A stretch of DNA of 64,000 nt from Lachnospiraceae bacterium (GCA_902363835.1 CABJBM010000012.1:113250-177249); one strand, 5' to 3'; positions 48,122-59,911 are shown, counted from the first letter of the stretch. Made by a program: numbers and translations. Notes: generated from the letters alone by a model not told the origin.

Positions 48122-49003
48122 TTACAGGATTGTGTTCCACAGCAGCTGTCCGTTTTCAAAAATCACTCCTATCCGTCCCATGTCCTTTAGCCAGGAAAGA
48201 TAGGAACGAACGGTACTGCCAACAAGTACATATTGCTCAAAGTTCATTTTCAGACCATAGGTATTGAAAAGCTGCTGTAAAACCTTTTCAAAGATCATTG
48301 GTTTTTTACAAATTTCAAGTATCCCGTCTGCTATTTCATGAACCTTGTCAATGTTCATCTGAGCCAGTGGAGCGATATCATCTGTTACTTCTGCGTGGGC
48401 AGGCACAAAAATCTTTGCCTTTAAGTTCTTTACTATTTCCAAGGTGTCAAGGTAAGCGGATACATCATAGATAAACCCGATCTGGTATTTTTCCAGTGTT
48501 TCCTTGCTTAATAAGCAGTCTGCCAGATAAACCACGTCATCCATATCCCGAAAGCCCACCATATCAAAGAAATGACCGGGAAGAGGAATGACACTCATAC
48601 CTTTTGGAAGAACATCTTCTGTGAGATATTCTGCATTGCTCTCCTGTGCCATCAGGAACTTATGCCGCAAATCCTTTGGCGGGAATCCTCCATACAAAAA
48701 GAACGGCTCAAGGAGCGTATGATTCGTAAAGTCACATTCAATGCCTGGAGCATAAATTTTACATCCGGTTTGATCTTGCAGATACTTATTGCCTCCAATA
48801 TGATCGGCATTGGAATGAGTATTGAAGATGGCTGTCAGCCGCCAGTTGTTAGTATCCAGTATCTGCCTGACTTTTCGCCCTGCATCCTTATCACTCCCGC
48901 TGTCAATAAGACATACATCCTTGTCGTTAAGCTTAACAATTCCAATCTTTGCAGGACTTTGAACATAATAACTATTTGTGCTGACTTGATTTAACTCGTA
49001 CAT
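48122..49003 (-). CDS. Metallo-beta-lactamase-fold hydrolase
   Basis: 293 residues. The MBL metal site reads FNTHSNADHIGGN (about 58-70), where the usual HxHxDH has Asn in place of the second His (HSNADH). LPGHFFDMVGF and VVYLADCLLSKE give later ligands, and FVPAHAEV the last His. A helical C-terminal extension (about 215-293) resembles a winged-helix segment. The family hydrolyses thioesters, glyoxalase-type substrates or phosphodiesters. The changed ligand suggests altered metal content. It is monocistronic, downstream of DUF1848. Confidence 0.8.
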   Translation of the reverse strand: MYELNQVSTNSYYVQSPAKIGIVKLNDKDVCLIDSGSDKDAGRKVRQILDTNNWRLTAIFNTHSNADHIGGNKYLQDQTGCKIYAPGIECDFTNHTLLEPFFLYGGFPPKDLRHKFLMAQESNAEYLTEDVLPKGMSVIPLPGHFFDMVGFRDMDDVVYLADCLLSKETLEKYQIGFIYDVSAYLDTLEIVKNLKAKIFVPAHAEVTDDIAPLAQMNIDKVHEIADGILEICKKPMIFEKVLQQLFNTYGLKMNFEQYVLVGSTVRSYLSWLKDMGRIGVIFENGQLLWNTIL

Positions 49004-49117
49004 TTAAGAAACCTCCGTTCAATAGAAATCTTTTTATCATGCCTGACGCCGCTGCGTAATTGATCCTTGCGTCTCCCGCAATAAAAGCATTACAGGTATG
49101 GAAAGGAATGGGTTCTG

Positions 49118-50053
49118 TCACAGAAAAGGAAGAATTGGTTCCTCCCGCACAGACCTTGTCTTCCGCTGGGTGATCCTGTCTCCTTCTTCCACCATTCCGC
49201 AAAGCAGAGGGCTATGCATATCATATAAGGTCCGTTTTCTCTTCACTGCCTGTGCACTGTCATTGGCATAGCAATACCTGCACCCGGCCAGACAGGTGTC
49301 ATAGGTTCCCACCTCAATACTTTCCATGCATCCGCATTCCATTCTCTGGTTTTTATCCTTTCTCCTGCATACCGGTCCTCCCAGCAGCCGTTCCGCCATT
49401 ACAGGATCAATGCAGCTTCCTCTGGAAACTCCCACAGAACTTAAATCTGCTTTTTCCGCGCATGCTTCAATCCTAAGCCCGTAAGCTCCGGCAATCGCGG
49501 CAAGTTTTTTGCCCAGCCTTTTCATCCCCTCTTCATTCAATTCTTCTATGGGGATTCCCTTCATGTTTCGTTCCGTTTTTCCATACTTGTCCAGAAAACT
49601 GATGACTACCTTTTCCGTAGAATCGCACACATTTCCGGCGATTTCCTCAAAGGCCCGCAAATGGTACTCCTCCCCGTACCGGCTGTTAAGGAATATGGGA
49701 TCATACCGCCAGACCATGCGTTCCTTTCCCACCTGTTCCGCTGTCTTGCGGAAAACATCAATCATATGCCTTTTATCCGGCAGCCCAGGTTCCACATCTT
49801 TCCCATATCCGGTCAGGGTGAATTGGATATAAAAAGGAATATCCCCCAGTTCCCGGATCCGTTCCAGCATTGGTTCCGGGTTTTTCGTCCAGAATACTAT
49901 GAGTTCCACCTGCTCCGGGGATAGATCGACCCGGCTGATCTGACGGCTGTTCATAGGATTTTTTACATAAAGGTACCCTTCCTTCAGCCTGTTGAAAAAC
50001 CAATCCGGATAAAACTGCGGAATATCCGTCCGCCTGCTGACACTGAGTATCAT
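49118..50053 (-). CDS. DUF1848 family protein, radical-SAM-like cysteine motif
   Basis: 311 residues of the DUF1848 family. The start is MILSVSRRTDIPQFYPDWF, then NPMNSRQISRVDLSPEQVELIVFWTKNP and IQFTLTGYG. The C-terminal third has CGCMESIEVGTYDTCLAGCRYCYAN. The closing CxxxCxxC triad and preceding Cys could bind an Fe-S cluster, as in spore photoproduct lyase-type folds to which this family is distantly related. No function is established. It starts at 50053 and faces the divergent superoxide reductase gene. Confidence 0.8.
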   Translation of the reverse strand: MILSVSRRTDIPQFYPDWFFNRLKEGYLYVKNPMNSRQISRVDLSPEQVELIVFWTKNPEPMLERIRELGDIPFYIQFTLTGYGKDVEPGLPDKRHMIDVFRKTAEQVGKERMVWRYDPIFLNSRYGEEYHLRAFEEIAGNVCDSTEKVVISFLDKYGKTERNMKGIPIEELNEEGMKRLGKKLAAIAGAYGLRIEACAEKADLSSVGVSRGSCIDPVMAERLLGGPVCRRKDKNQRMECGCMESIEVGTYDTCLAGCRYCYANDSAQAVKRKRTLYDMHSPLLCGMVEEGDRITQRKTRSVREEPILPFL

Positions 50054-50313
50054 CTTGACCTGCTCCTGTCTCTATTTGGTAAAACCATTATACGCTGTAA
50101 AAGGGTGTGCTTCAACCATTAGGAACTATATTCTTTTAATTTCAGAAAACTCATTGCTCAAAAACTGGCTGGAAGAACTTGGCATAATGTTTCAACCTTT
50201 ATCTGGGAATTCTGATAAATGAAATAAAGCAGTTTCACATCAGTGTCCGCAATAATCCCTCATTTTATATTAATATGAAATAGAAAAGACGAATTTATGA
50301 CTGGAGGATCCCC

Positions 50314-50706
50314 ATGAAGAACGAACCTGTATTTTTAACCGACAAAAACCATAACGTCATTCTGGAAGCCATCACCGGAACGCCCAATGCCGCACTTCCG
50401 GACAGCTTAAAGCCCTTTGAAATATTGGAACCCAATACTTCCGATGGAGCCACAGAAAAGCATGTGCCTCTCATTGAAACAGAAGGAAACCATGTAATTG
50501 TAAAGGTCGGCAGCGCGTCCCATCCCATGACCGAAGATCACAACATTGCCTGGGTCTGTCTGCAGACAGCGGCAGGAAGCATTATGAGAGTAAGCTTAAG
50601 CCCGGACTGCGAACCGTTGGCATACTTTACCCTGGAAAAGGGAGACTCTCCAAAGGCCGCTTTCGCCTACTGCAATCTTCATGGATTTTGGAAAACAGAA
50701 GCATGA
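50314..50706 (+). CDS. Desulfoferrodoxin-type superoxide reductase (class II, neelaredoxin-like)
   Basis: 130 residues. It reduces superoxide to hydrogen peroxide without releasing oxygen, protecting anaerobes. The active iron site ligands are visible: Lys and His in EKHVPLIE, His in SASHPMTEDHNIAW (two His), and Cys and His in AYCNLHGFW. The N-terminal Cys4 desulforedoxin centre of class I is missing, so it is a class II enzyme. The ATG follows TGGAGGA. A strong terminator is 5 nt beyond the stop. It probably receives electrons from rubredoxin such as that at 37504. Confidence 0.9.
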   Translation: MKNEPVFLTDKNHNVILEAITGTPNAALPDSLKPFEILEPNTSDGATEKHVPLIETEGNHVIVKVGSASHPMTEDHNIAWVCLQTAAGSIMRVSLSPDCEPLAYFTLEKGDSPKAAFAYCNLHGFWKTEA

Positions 50707-50710
50707 CCAA

Positions 50711-50741
50711 AAAGCCTTCCCAAGCGAACGGGAAGGCTTTT
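50711..50741. terminator. Bidirectional terminator
   Basis: AAAGCCTTCCC (50711-50721) and GGGAAGGCTTTT (50730-50741) form a stable hairpin between the convergent superoxide reductase and FrlB genes. Confidence 0.9.
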
Positions 50742-50795
50742 CTCCTGCCATAAGCCAAGGAATATGTCCCCCTCAGCCATGTCATGAATTTCCTT

Positions 50796-51809
50796 TTAAT
50801 AATCAAACTGCCGGTAATATCTCCGTATCACCATAGGATGCCGGAATTCAACCTCCATATGGGCATCCACACGGTTATTGATCCCATGCATGACCAGATG
50901 AGAAACCGAACCTCTGAATTCCGGCCGGATCCCTTTCAATTCATAATCCCTGGTATCGATCACCGTATAATTTTTACATACCTTGGGCAAAAATGCCGCA
51001 ACCCTTTCAGATAAGGGGCGCTGCTCATCTTCGCCGACAAATAAGGTCACAGGTGTCTCCGCTTCAATAACTTCCAGCATACCATGGAAAAACTCTGCAG
51101 AAGTAATGGATTTTGTCCGGATCCAAAGCTGTTCCTCCCAATAGCACATGGCATAAGAATAGGTGGCCCCCCAATGGTTGCCTGCTCCGATAAAATAATG
51201 GGGCATATCCGGATGCTCTTTACAGTAACGGTATTTTTCCTTTGCAAATCCTTCCGCCCACTGATCAGCCTTTTTTTCCACTTCAACAAGGGCCTTTGCA
51301 AGATAAGTTTCCATTTCCCGGTTATATTCGTCATACTCCGGGAATTCCCCATTGTTATACATCAGGCGGTTTGCCACCATATAGAATTTAAGCTGTTCAT
51401 TCATGGGGTAAGAAATGCAGATGTCACACAGTTTTGAAAGAGCAGCATTTTCCACGTCAATGAATCCGAAGATTCGGGCACCTGTTTCCTTTGCCTTTTT
51501 CACTGCATCCACCATTTCCTGGGTACTTCCGGTCACTGATGAGAAGATGACCACTGATTTTTCAGTGAACCTCTTATTCCCGGTTGTCAGAAACTCTGCC
51601 GCATTTTCCACGTATACAGGAATGGAGCTTCTTCCTCTCATATAAACTTCCACCTGCATGGCAGAAGCCCAGGTTCCGCCGATTCCTATAAAAAATATAC
51701 CGTCAAATCCTTCCTTCTGGATCTTGTCCACGGCTTCCTCAATTTTAGGGCGGAGCATTAGGGCTCCGTTCACACTGTCTATTTGTTTCTGTTCATCAAA
51801 CTTTAACAT
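50796..51809 (-). CDS. frlB: FrlB-type fructoselysine-6-phosphate deglycase
   Basis: 337 residues, very near the 340 of E. coli FrlB. Two SIS domains: the first with FFIGIGGTWASAMQVEVYMRGR (about 36-57) and FSSVTGSTQEMVDAV, the second with ITSAEFFHGMLEVIE and C-terminal RHPMVIRRYYRQFDY. The enzyme splits fructoselysine 6-phosphate, or a similar Amadori product, to glucose 6-phosphate and amine. It is the last gene of the minus-strand locus FrlA, GntR, FrlD, GntR, FrlB. The relative at 4049 shares the HG-x-LE and RRYYR motifs, so two pathways for related substrates coexist. Confidence 0.85.
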   Translation of the reverse strand: MLKFDEQKQIDSVNGALMLRPKIEEAVDKIQKEGFDGIFFIGIGGTWASAMQVEVYMRGRSSIPVYVENAAEFLTTGNKRFTEKSVVIFSSVTGSTQEMVDAVKKAKETGARIFGFIDVENAALSKLCDICISYPMNEQLKFYMVANRLMYNNGEFPEYDEYNREMETYLAKALVEVEKKADQWAEGFAKEKYRYCKEHPDMPHYFIGAGNHWGATYSYAMCYWEEQLWIRTKSITSAEFFHGMLEVIEAETPVTLFVGEDEQRPLSERVAAFLPKVCKNYTVIDTRDYELKGIRPEFRGSVSHLVMHGINNRVDAHMEVEFRHPMVIRRYYRQFDY

Positions 51810-51833
51810 GACTTACTCCTTCCTGTTTTTGTT

Positions 51834-52562
51834 CTATTTATGAAAATGTACGGCGAAATTGCACTTGTCCCCTCTTGTATAGGATCTGGAATATTCTATG
51901 ACCCTGTCATCCTCATCATAGGTGGTGCATGAAAAAAGGAATACGGTCTGTTCTTTGGATATATCAAGAAGCCTTGCGTCTGCCTGGGTAAGCTGGACCA
52001 GATCCAGTGTCTGCCATGCTCTTACCGGATTTATGCCATAGAATTTATAAATCTCAAACATGCTGAATACGGAAAGATCAATGCCCTCAACCTTGGGAAC
52101 CAGATTATAGGGAATATAAATTTCCTGCATGGCAACGGGTTCTCCATTTGCATAATCCAGCCGTTTAATAAAATAAAGACTTTCTTCTTCCCCAATATGA
52201 AACATTTCCCCATATTTGGAGCCTGCTGTCCTCTGTCCCCTTTGTAATATTTTCTTTTTCGGCTGAATCTTTTTATCATCCATTGTTTGGGAAAATCCGC
52301 CCAGAACCTCCAAATCCCGTTCAATGGGGGCCATGACATAAACCCCCTTTCCCTGAACCCGTTTTAAAAGACCTTCCTTTACCAATTCATCAATGGCACT
52401 GCGCACAGTAAGCCGGTTAATGCCGTACATATCTGCCAGGGCATTTTCAGACGGGATCGCAGTCCCTGGAAGGTATTCCCCCTCCTCGATCTTATTTCTT
52501 ACCACTTCCCTAAGCTGTAAGTAAATGGATGATTGATAATCTATTTCAGCCGTTTTTTTCAA
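51834..52562 (-). CDS. frlR: GntR/HutC-family regulator (FrlR-like)
   Basis: 242 residues. The winged helix is SIYLQLREVVRNKIEEGEYLPGTAIPS followed by ENALADMYGINRLTVRSAIDELVKEGLLKRVQGKGVYV (about 11-76). The UTRA effector domain has EEESLYFIKRLDYANGEPVAMQEIYIPYNL and a C-terminal TYDEDDRVIEYSRSYTRGDKCNFAVHF. Length and type match FrlR. It lies between FrlB (24 nt) and FrlD (16 nt), inside the operon it should repress. A second GntR of the same subfamily lies two genes upstream. The effector is probably the phosphorylated Amadori product. Confidence 0.8.
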   Translation of the reverse strand: MKKTAEIDYQSSIYLQLREVVRNKIEEGEYLPGTAIPSENALADMYGINRLTVRSAIDELVKEGLLKRVQGKGVYVMAPIERDLEVLGGFSQTMDDKKIQPKKKILQRGQRTAGSKYGEMFHIGEEESLYFIKRLDYANGEPVAMQEIYIPYNLVPKVEGIDLSVFSMFEIYKFYGINPVRAWQTLDLVQLTQADARLLDISKEQTVFLFSCTTYDEDDRVIEYSRSYTRGDKCNFAVHFHK

Positions 52563-52578
52563 CGTAACGTCTCCTTCC

Positions 52579-53364
52579 TTACCAGGCTCCCCTGTATTCC
52601 AGTGTAATGCTGGAATTGGTGGCCCCCATTCTCATACATTCTGTAATTTCTTTTCCTTCCAGAATCCCCTTTAAAAACCCTGCGATATAGCTGTCGCCGG
52701 CTCCCATGGTATCCTCCACCTTGCAGGGGATGATTCCAAACCGCAGGAACTCTTCCCCATTATATGCAATGCTTCCCTGCTCTCCCAGGGTAACGATGAC
52801 CAATTCCGGGCCTTTTTCATGGATCTCTTTCATCTTTTCCCTCAGTTCCTCTGTTTCTCCGTCATCCGATGCGAAAAACAGATAATTTACATGAGGGATT
52901 GCCGTTACTGAGGCAGGGTCATCCGGCCTTGTTGCCGAATCAAAGGCAACCTTTACTCCCCTGTTCCTGATTGCCTCCAGATTATGTTCCATATTCCCCC
53001 ACAAACCGGAGACCACCAGATCATGGCTGCAAAGGAAATTCATATCTTCTTTTGACAACCGGAAATCCGAAAGAACTCCTTCGTCATAATCTCCAAAAAC
53101 CCGTTCCCCATCCTTTAGCTCCACATGAGTGATGGCGGTGTTTCCCTCCAGAAAATGAATATGGGAAGTATCCACCCCTTTTTTTGTAATGGCTTCCGCC
53201 ATCAGCTTTCCGTACCGGTCCGTTCCCACTGCGCCCGTATAAGAGGCATTTCCTCCAAGGCGTACAAAATATACTGCAACATTTACCGGGTTTCCTCCCG
53301 GATATGCTTCGCCTATGCCGTCATAAACATCCATGCAGTTATCTCCGACAGCTGCTAATTTCAT
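52579..53364 (-). CDS. frlD: FrlD-type fructoselysine 6-kinase (PfkB family)
   Basis: 261 residues from the ATG at 53364 behind AAGGAGG, exactly the length of E. coli FrlD. N-terminal AAVGDNCMDVYDGIGEAYPGGNPVNVAVYFVRLG (substrate loop) and YTGAVGTDRYG are typical. The C-terminal ATP and base motif is EDTMGAGDSYIAGF, followed by GATNSSITL. It phosphorylates the 6-position of the fructosyl group after uptake by the FrlA-type permease, giving the FrlB substrate. Confidence 0.88.
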   Translation of the reverse strand: MKLAAVGDNCMDVYDGIGEAYPGGNPVNVAVYFVRLGGNASYTGAVGTDRYGKLMAEAITKKGVDTSHIHFLEGNTAITHVELKDGERVFGDYDEGVLSDFRLSKEDMNFLCSHDLVVSGLWGNMEHNLEAIRNRGVKVAFDSATRPDDPASVTAIPHVNYLFFASDDGETEELREKMKEIHEKGPELVIVTLGEQGSIAYNGEEFLRFGIIPCKVEDTMGAGDSYIAGFLKGILEGKEITECMRMGATNSSITLEYRGAW

Positions 53365-53389
53365 AGTAATTCCTCCTTGCATTCCCCGC

Positions 53390-54112
53390 TTAAAGCCGCT
53401 TTAATTCACTGGCAAAGCAGACGTATTCCCAGCGGGTGATGGATTTAAAATATTCAAAAATTTTGCCCCTTTCATCAACCGCAATTCCTGATTGGCAGAT
53501 GACCGGCGCTCCCTTGCTGACGTTTAAGTCCTGTGCTTCCTTTTCATCACAGTATGCAATGCTCAGCACCTCCCTGCCTCCTGTTATATCCAGGCCGTAT
53601 TCCTTTTTCAGTATTTCATACAGGGATGAATGTTCCGTAATATGCATTTCAAGCTTTGGAAAACGTTGGTAATCCAGATAGGAGGTCTCATACATAACAG
53701 GACATCCTTCCAGAAACCGGATGCGGGCCACGCGCAAAAGTTTATGCCCAAGGGGAAGCTCCATCCTTTTCCCGATCCATTTTGCCGTTTCACATACTTC
53801 CATTGCCACCACTTTTGTTGTAACTTCCCGGCCCGCTTTCCAGGCGGTTTCATAAAATCCCTCCACATCCTGGAGATTTTTCATAAGCTTTTTTCTTGAG
53901 ACATAGGTCCCGGAACCATTTTTACTGTATATTTTTCCTTCCAGGACCAACTGTCTGATTGCGCTTCTTAAGGTTGTCCTGTTAAGATCCCACATGGCGC
54001 ACATGCTCCGTTCTGAAGGCAGCTTATGATCTGGTTTTAATTTGTTTTCTATTATATAGTTTTCTATTTTTTCCATCGCTTCCTCGCGAGGTCTTTGATT
54101 GTCCGGATTCAT
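53390..54112 (-). CDS. GntR/HutC-family regulator, second in the frl locus
   Basis: 240 residues. The winged helix is YIIENKLKPDHKLPSERSMCAMWDL followed by NRTTLRSAIRQLVLEGKIYSKNGSGTYVS (about 19-72). The UTRA domain has GHKLLRVARIRFLEGCPVMYETSYLDYQRFP. It is encoded between FrlD and the permease. Having two UTRA regulators in one small operon is unusual. One may sense the phosphorylated sugar-amine, the other a second inducer or another operon such as the PTS locus. ATG 54112 is used here, and an ATG at 54076 is an alternative. Confidence 0.8.
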   Translation of the reverse strand: MNPDNQRPREEAMEKIENYIIENKLKPDHKLPSERSMCAMWDLNRTTLRSAIRQLVLEGKIYSKNGSGTYVSRKKLMKNLQDVEGFYETAWKAGREVTTKVVAMEVCETAKWIGKRMELPLGHKLLRVARIRFLEGCPVMYETSYLDYQRFPKLEMHITEHSSLYEILKKEYGLDITGGREVLSIAYCDEKEAQDLNVSKGAPVICQSGIAVDERGKIFEYFKSITRWEYVCFASELKRL

Positions 54113-54208
54113 GGCAGATGTTCCTTTTCCTGTTCCATTTATAATTTCTGATTAAATCTTAAGTCATCTGCCACCGGGTGTCAACTCGCCTCACGGTAAA
54201 AACTTTTC

Positions 54209-56305
<2,097 letters not shown>

Positions 56306-57844
56306 ATGAAAGCAGACAAACTGTTACAGTCAAGGGCTGTCTTTACCGGACTGGAAGAAAATCTTATGGATGGCTGCATTGCCATAAAGGGAAATAGGAT
56401 CATAGCTGTTGAGCCCACTGACGGTGAAGAGTACATAGACAGCCATACTCAGGTATTTCATCTTGGGGACCGTTTGATATGCCCTGGGTTCACTGATGTC
56501 CATTGCTTTTTCACCGGATATCTTCTTACCATATCCGGCATGGAATTAAAGGAATGCAGATCTCCTGAGGAAGTGGTGCTCGCCTTAAAAAAACATTGCG
56601 GCGGATTAAAGGAAGGCGCCCTGATCCTGGCACGGGAGGTCAGCCCTGCATTTATACAACTAACTCAGGAATATCTGGATGAGGCCTTTGCTTCATCACC
56701 GGTTATATTGATCCATTCAGGAAATGAAGGCTGCTTTATGAATACAGCCGCTGTCAAAGCCTTTGAGTTCACTCCCGAAAGCTTTTTTCCTGAAAGCTGC
56801 TGGCGTCTGCTTGGGCATATCTTAAAGGAGACCTCTTCTTCGGTTCCTGCATTTAAAAAATATTTGAATTTCATGAATTCCAAAGGGATCACTTCTATCA
56901 AAGAAATGGGATTTGACGACTTTTTTGGCTTTACGGAAGAGCTTAAAAGGCTGGAGAATGAGGGAGAGCTTACCGCGCGGGTCAGCTTTATGAGCCAGCC
57001 TGTGAGCAGTCCTATGGACCTGGAATTCGGCCGGAAAATGAGAAGAGAATTTACGGGCAGCTTTGTCCGCTTTTCAGGATACAACCAGATGACAGACGGC
57101 TCCATCAGCCAGACAGAAGGGGAAATGAAAGAGCCTTATCTCAGTGAAAACACCTGCTGCACAAAAACCATTGACTGGAAGAAGCTTGAGCAGGATACTC
57201 TTGCAGCCGATAAGGAAAGCTTTCGTTTTTCCTTACATGCCCAGGGGGACCGGGCCATTGAAAAGGTCATTCAAATTTTCAGTAAGTGCCAAAAAAGGGA
57301 AGATGGAACCTTAAAAAACCGTCATGCAATCACAGACCTGGAATGCTCTGATCCGTTGGATTTAGAAGAAATGGGGCGGCTTGGCATTATCGCAGAAATT
57401 TATCCTCAGATCATGTCAATTGCCAATGGGAAGGACAAGCTTGCCATGATCCGGGAGAAAATCGGAATGGACCGGGGGAGGAATTATTGGAACCGGAGAA
57501 AAATGGCGGACAGCCATGTGATCATTTCCTGCGGGACTGACCTGCCTTTGTTGTTTGACGATATTCCGGAATCCATCTACCACGCCGTGGGTGCCAGGTT
57601 TCCGGAGGGAGGCGAGCCTTTCCTGCCTGAAAACGCCCTGAGACTTAACGAACTTTTAAGAGCCTGGAGCTATGGGGGACAGTATAATCTTGGATTAGAA
57701 GACTGTCTGGGGACATTGGAAGCCGGAAAGCTGGCGGACATTACCGTGTTTGACCGGAATCTTTTTGAGACTCCCATGGAGGAAATACGGGACTCATCTG
57801 TCTGCCTTACCATGGTGGATGGAAAGATCGTCTATCAGGCATAA
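56306..57844 (+). CDS. YtcJ-like metal-dependent amidohydrolase
   Basis: 512 residues from the ATG at 56306 behind CGGAGGAAT; the frame from 56240 has no ribosome site. Amidohydrolase-superfamily features are GDRLICPGFTDVHCFF (about 58-73), where the usual HxH reads HCF, a mid-sequence SLHAQGDRAIEKVIQ (His), HAITDLECSDPLD (His) and ISCGTDLPLLFDDI (catalytic Asp). The C-terminal beta domain reads LGTLEAGKLADITVFDRN. YtcJ relatives hydrolyse N-substituted amides or act on imidazole or aryl substrates. The replaced second His of the first motif is typical of YtcJ-type mono-metal members. It is divergent from the frl locus, and a role in releasing amines is possible. Confidence 0.8.
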   Translation: MKADKLLQSRAVFTGLEENLMDGCIAIKGNRIIAVEPTDGEEYIDSHTQVFHLGDRLICPGFTDVHCFFTGYLLTISGMELKECRSPEEVVLALKKHCGGLKEGALILAREVSPAFIQLTQEYLDEAFASSPVILIHSGNEGCFMNTAAVKAFEFTPESFFPESCWRLLGHILKETSSSVPAFKKYLNFMNSKGITSIKEMGFDDFFGFTEELKRLENEGELTARVSFMSQPVSSPMDLEFGRKMRREFTGSFVRFSGYNQMTDGSISQTEGEMKEPYLSENTCCTKTIDWKKLEQDTLAADKESFRFSLHAQGDRAIEKVIQIFSKCQKREDGTLKNRHAITDLECSDPLDLEEMGRLGIIAEIYPQIMSIANGKDKLAMIREKIGMDRGRNYWNRRKMADSHVIISCGTDLPLLFDDIPESIYHAVGARFPEGGEPFLPENALRLNELLRAWSYGGQYNLGLEDCLGTLEAGKLADITVFDRNLFETPMEEIRDSSVCLTMVDGKIVYQA

Positions 57845-57878
57845 CGGAACTTCCTAAAAGCCCTGTGCACAACTTAAA

Positions 57879-57945
57879 AAGCCAATCCTGGTTTGGCAAT
57901 GTCCTTTAGTTAAGACATTTACCCAAACCGGGCCTGGCTCTTTTT
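57879..57945. terminator. Bidirectional terminator
   Basis: AGCCA ... CTGGTTTGG at 57879-57896 pairs with CCCAAACCGGG ... TGGCT at about 57921-57938, with A and T runs outside. It serves the convergent amidohydrolase and chemoreceptor genes. Confidence 0.75.
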
Positions 57946-59911
57946 AATTACCCTCAAACAATTTGAACTTAGCAACCTCCTGCTTTAAAGCCTGTGCCTG
58001 TGCCGCCAGTTCTTCACTGGAAGCCGAGCTTTCCTCCGCTGCTGCTGCATTGGACTGCACCACAGCAGATACCTGGGACAGCCCTTCTAAGATCTGCTCC
58101 ATTGCCTTGGCCTGTTCCAGAGAAGCTGATTCAATTTCCTCCATCACCTGTTCCACAAGAATTGATTTATCTGCGATCTCTTTTAAGATTCCTGCCGTCT
58201 CATCCGTCCGCTTCTTTCCCTCTGAAACCGCTTTTACCGTATTCTCAATCAGTTTGGCAGTCTGTTTTGCCGCATCAGCGGACCTGGCCGATAAGTTCCG
58301 GACTTCTCCCGCAACTACCGCAAATCCCTGACCGGCACTTCCTGCCCGGGCCGCTTCAACAGCGGCGTTTAAAGCCAGAATATTGGTCTGAAATGCGATG
58401 TCCTCAATCATCTTTGTGATGCCGGATATTTTCTCAGAAGACAAGCTTACTTCTTCCATGGCTGAATGAAGGCTCTTCATGTGTTGGTTGCCTGCGCCGA
58501 CTCTTAATGCGGATTGCTTTACATAATCAGAAGCCTTCCGCACATGACCGGAATTTTTTCCTGTCATTTCTGAAACATTTACAATGGACGCACTCAGCAC
58601 TTCCACCGTTGCCGCCTGCATGGCTGCTCCGGAGGCAAGCGCCTGAGAGGCACCGGAAACCTGTTCCGCCCCGGAGTTGACCTCCTCTGCGGAGGAACGG
58701 ATGTTTAATATGGTATCATTTAAACGGGAAGCGATCATTTCCATGGAACTGCGTATGCCGTTAAATTCGCCTGGATATTCACAATTACTTTGAACTGTAA
58801 GATTCCCATAAGAAACCTCCTGTAAAAATCCGGAGATATCATAAATAATATCTCTGTATTTCCCCGCCATTTCATTGACCTTTTCCCCGATTCCCCCTAT
58901 TTCATCACGGCGTTTCATATGCAGCTCAATGCTTAAATCTCCGGCGGATAACTGATCAATGGAATCAACCACCTGCCCAATTGGCTTTGTGATACGGTCC
59001 GTAATCCGAATCATTACAAAAACCCCGAGTATGAGAGAAACAGTTCCCAAAATGACAGCATTTAGCATGGAGGTTGCAACACCGGACATGAATTCCGATT
59101 CTGAAGCAGTCACATTCACGGACCAGCCGTTGGTGTTTTTTACAGGAGTATATGAACCAAATCTATTGTCTCCATTCCAATGGTAGAATCCAAAGCCGGT
59201 TTCACCATTTACCATAGCTGTTTCCAGCTTTGCAATCTCACCATAGGCGGCTTGATCGGTTTTTACAGCCTCTGCATCATTTTGCCGGGATAATACCAGG
59301 GAAAAATCCTCATGGGCCACTTTCATGCCATCCCGGTTTAAAATATAGGTGCTTCCCGTATCTCCAAGTTTTGTATCCTCGATCATCTTCTGGAACACAG
59401 AATAGGGAAACTCAATCATAATGACCAGGTCATCATAGGGGTATGCGTATGCAAAGGATGCAGAATCCTTGTGAATCATAGGGTCGGACAAAAAAGGAGT
59501 TCCCTTCTTTGCCTGGAGGTATGTATTGTCCTGTTCATAAGATTTTCCATTGACAACAGAAGTCCCGTCGGCGGAAATGATATCAATGCTATTAAGACCG
59601 TACTGGGAACTTGAGATCCACAGAAATATATTGATGTTGCCCTCTCTCTGTGCATTTCCCTTCATATATAGGGCGATTGACTCGGATATGACGGAGTATT
59701 CCTCCAGCTTCTGGGTTATTTTTTCAGAAACCAGTTCCGACGTTTCCTTTAAGCTCTTGGCCAGTGATTTCCGGGTCGTTTGATAGGTCAGATAAATGGA
59801 GCCTATGGACAATACCAATACAATGCAGATGATACAGCCAATTGTGAAAGTTACCAGTTCCTTTTTTATGCCCCTGTATTTCCTTTTTATTTCCTTGCGT
59901 TTCCTTTTCAT
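57944..59911 (-). CDS. Methyl-accepting chemotaxis protein with dCache sensor
   Basis: 655 residues. A basic N-terminus precedes membrane helix 1 (FTIGCIICIVLVLSIGSIYL, about 22-41). An extracellular dCache domain covers about 60-285 (SIDIISADGTSVVNGKSYEQDNTYLQ; DTGSTYILNRDGMKVAHEDF), followed by helix 2 (AVILGTVSLILGVFVMIRI), HAMP with KPIGQVVDSI, and a full signalling hairpin including FQTNILALNAAVEAARAG and GFAVVAGEVRNLSARSADAAKQ. It should control CheA. No che genes are in the window. It may sense amino acids or amines, as many dCache receptors do. Compare the tip-less receptor at 40875. Confidence 0.92.
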   Translation of the reverse strand: MKRKRKEIKRKYRGIKKELVTFTIGCIICIVLVLSIGSIYLTYQTTRKSLAKSLKETSELVSEKITQKLEEYSVISESIALYMKGNAQREGNINIFLWISSSQYGLNSIDIISADGTSVVNGKSYEQDNTYLQAKKGTPFLSDPMIHKDSASFAYAYPYDDLVIMIEFPYSVFQKMIEDTKLGDTGSTYILNRDGMKVAHEDFSLVLSRQNDAEAVKTDQAAYGEIAKLETAMVNGETGFGFYHWNGDNRFGSYTPVKNTNGWSVNVTASESEFMSGVATSMLNAVILGTVSLILGVFVMIRITDRITKPIGQVVDSIDQLSAGDLSIELHMKRRDEIGGIGEKVNEMAGKYRDIIYDISGFLQEVSYGNLTVQSNCEYPGEFNGIRSSMEMIASRLNDTILNIRSSAEEVNSGAEQVSGASQALASGAAMQAATVEVLSASIVNVSEMTGKNSGHVRKASDYVKQSALRVGAGNQHMKSLHSAMEEVSLSSEKISGITKMIEDIAFQTNILALNAAVEAARAGSAGQGFAVVAGEVRNLSARSADAAKQTAKLIENTVKAVSEGKKRTDETAGILKEIADKSILVEQVMEEIESASLEQAKAMEQILEGLSQVSAVVQSNAAAAEESSASSEELAAQAQALKQEVAKFKLFEGN

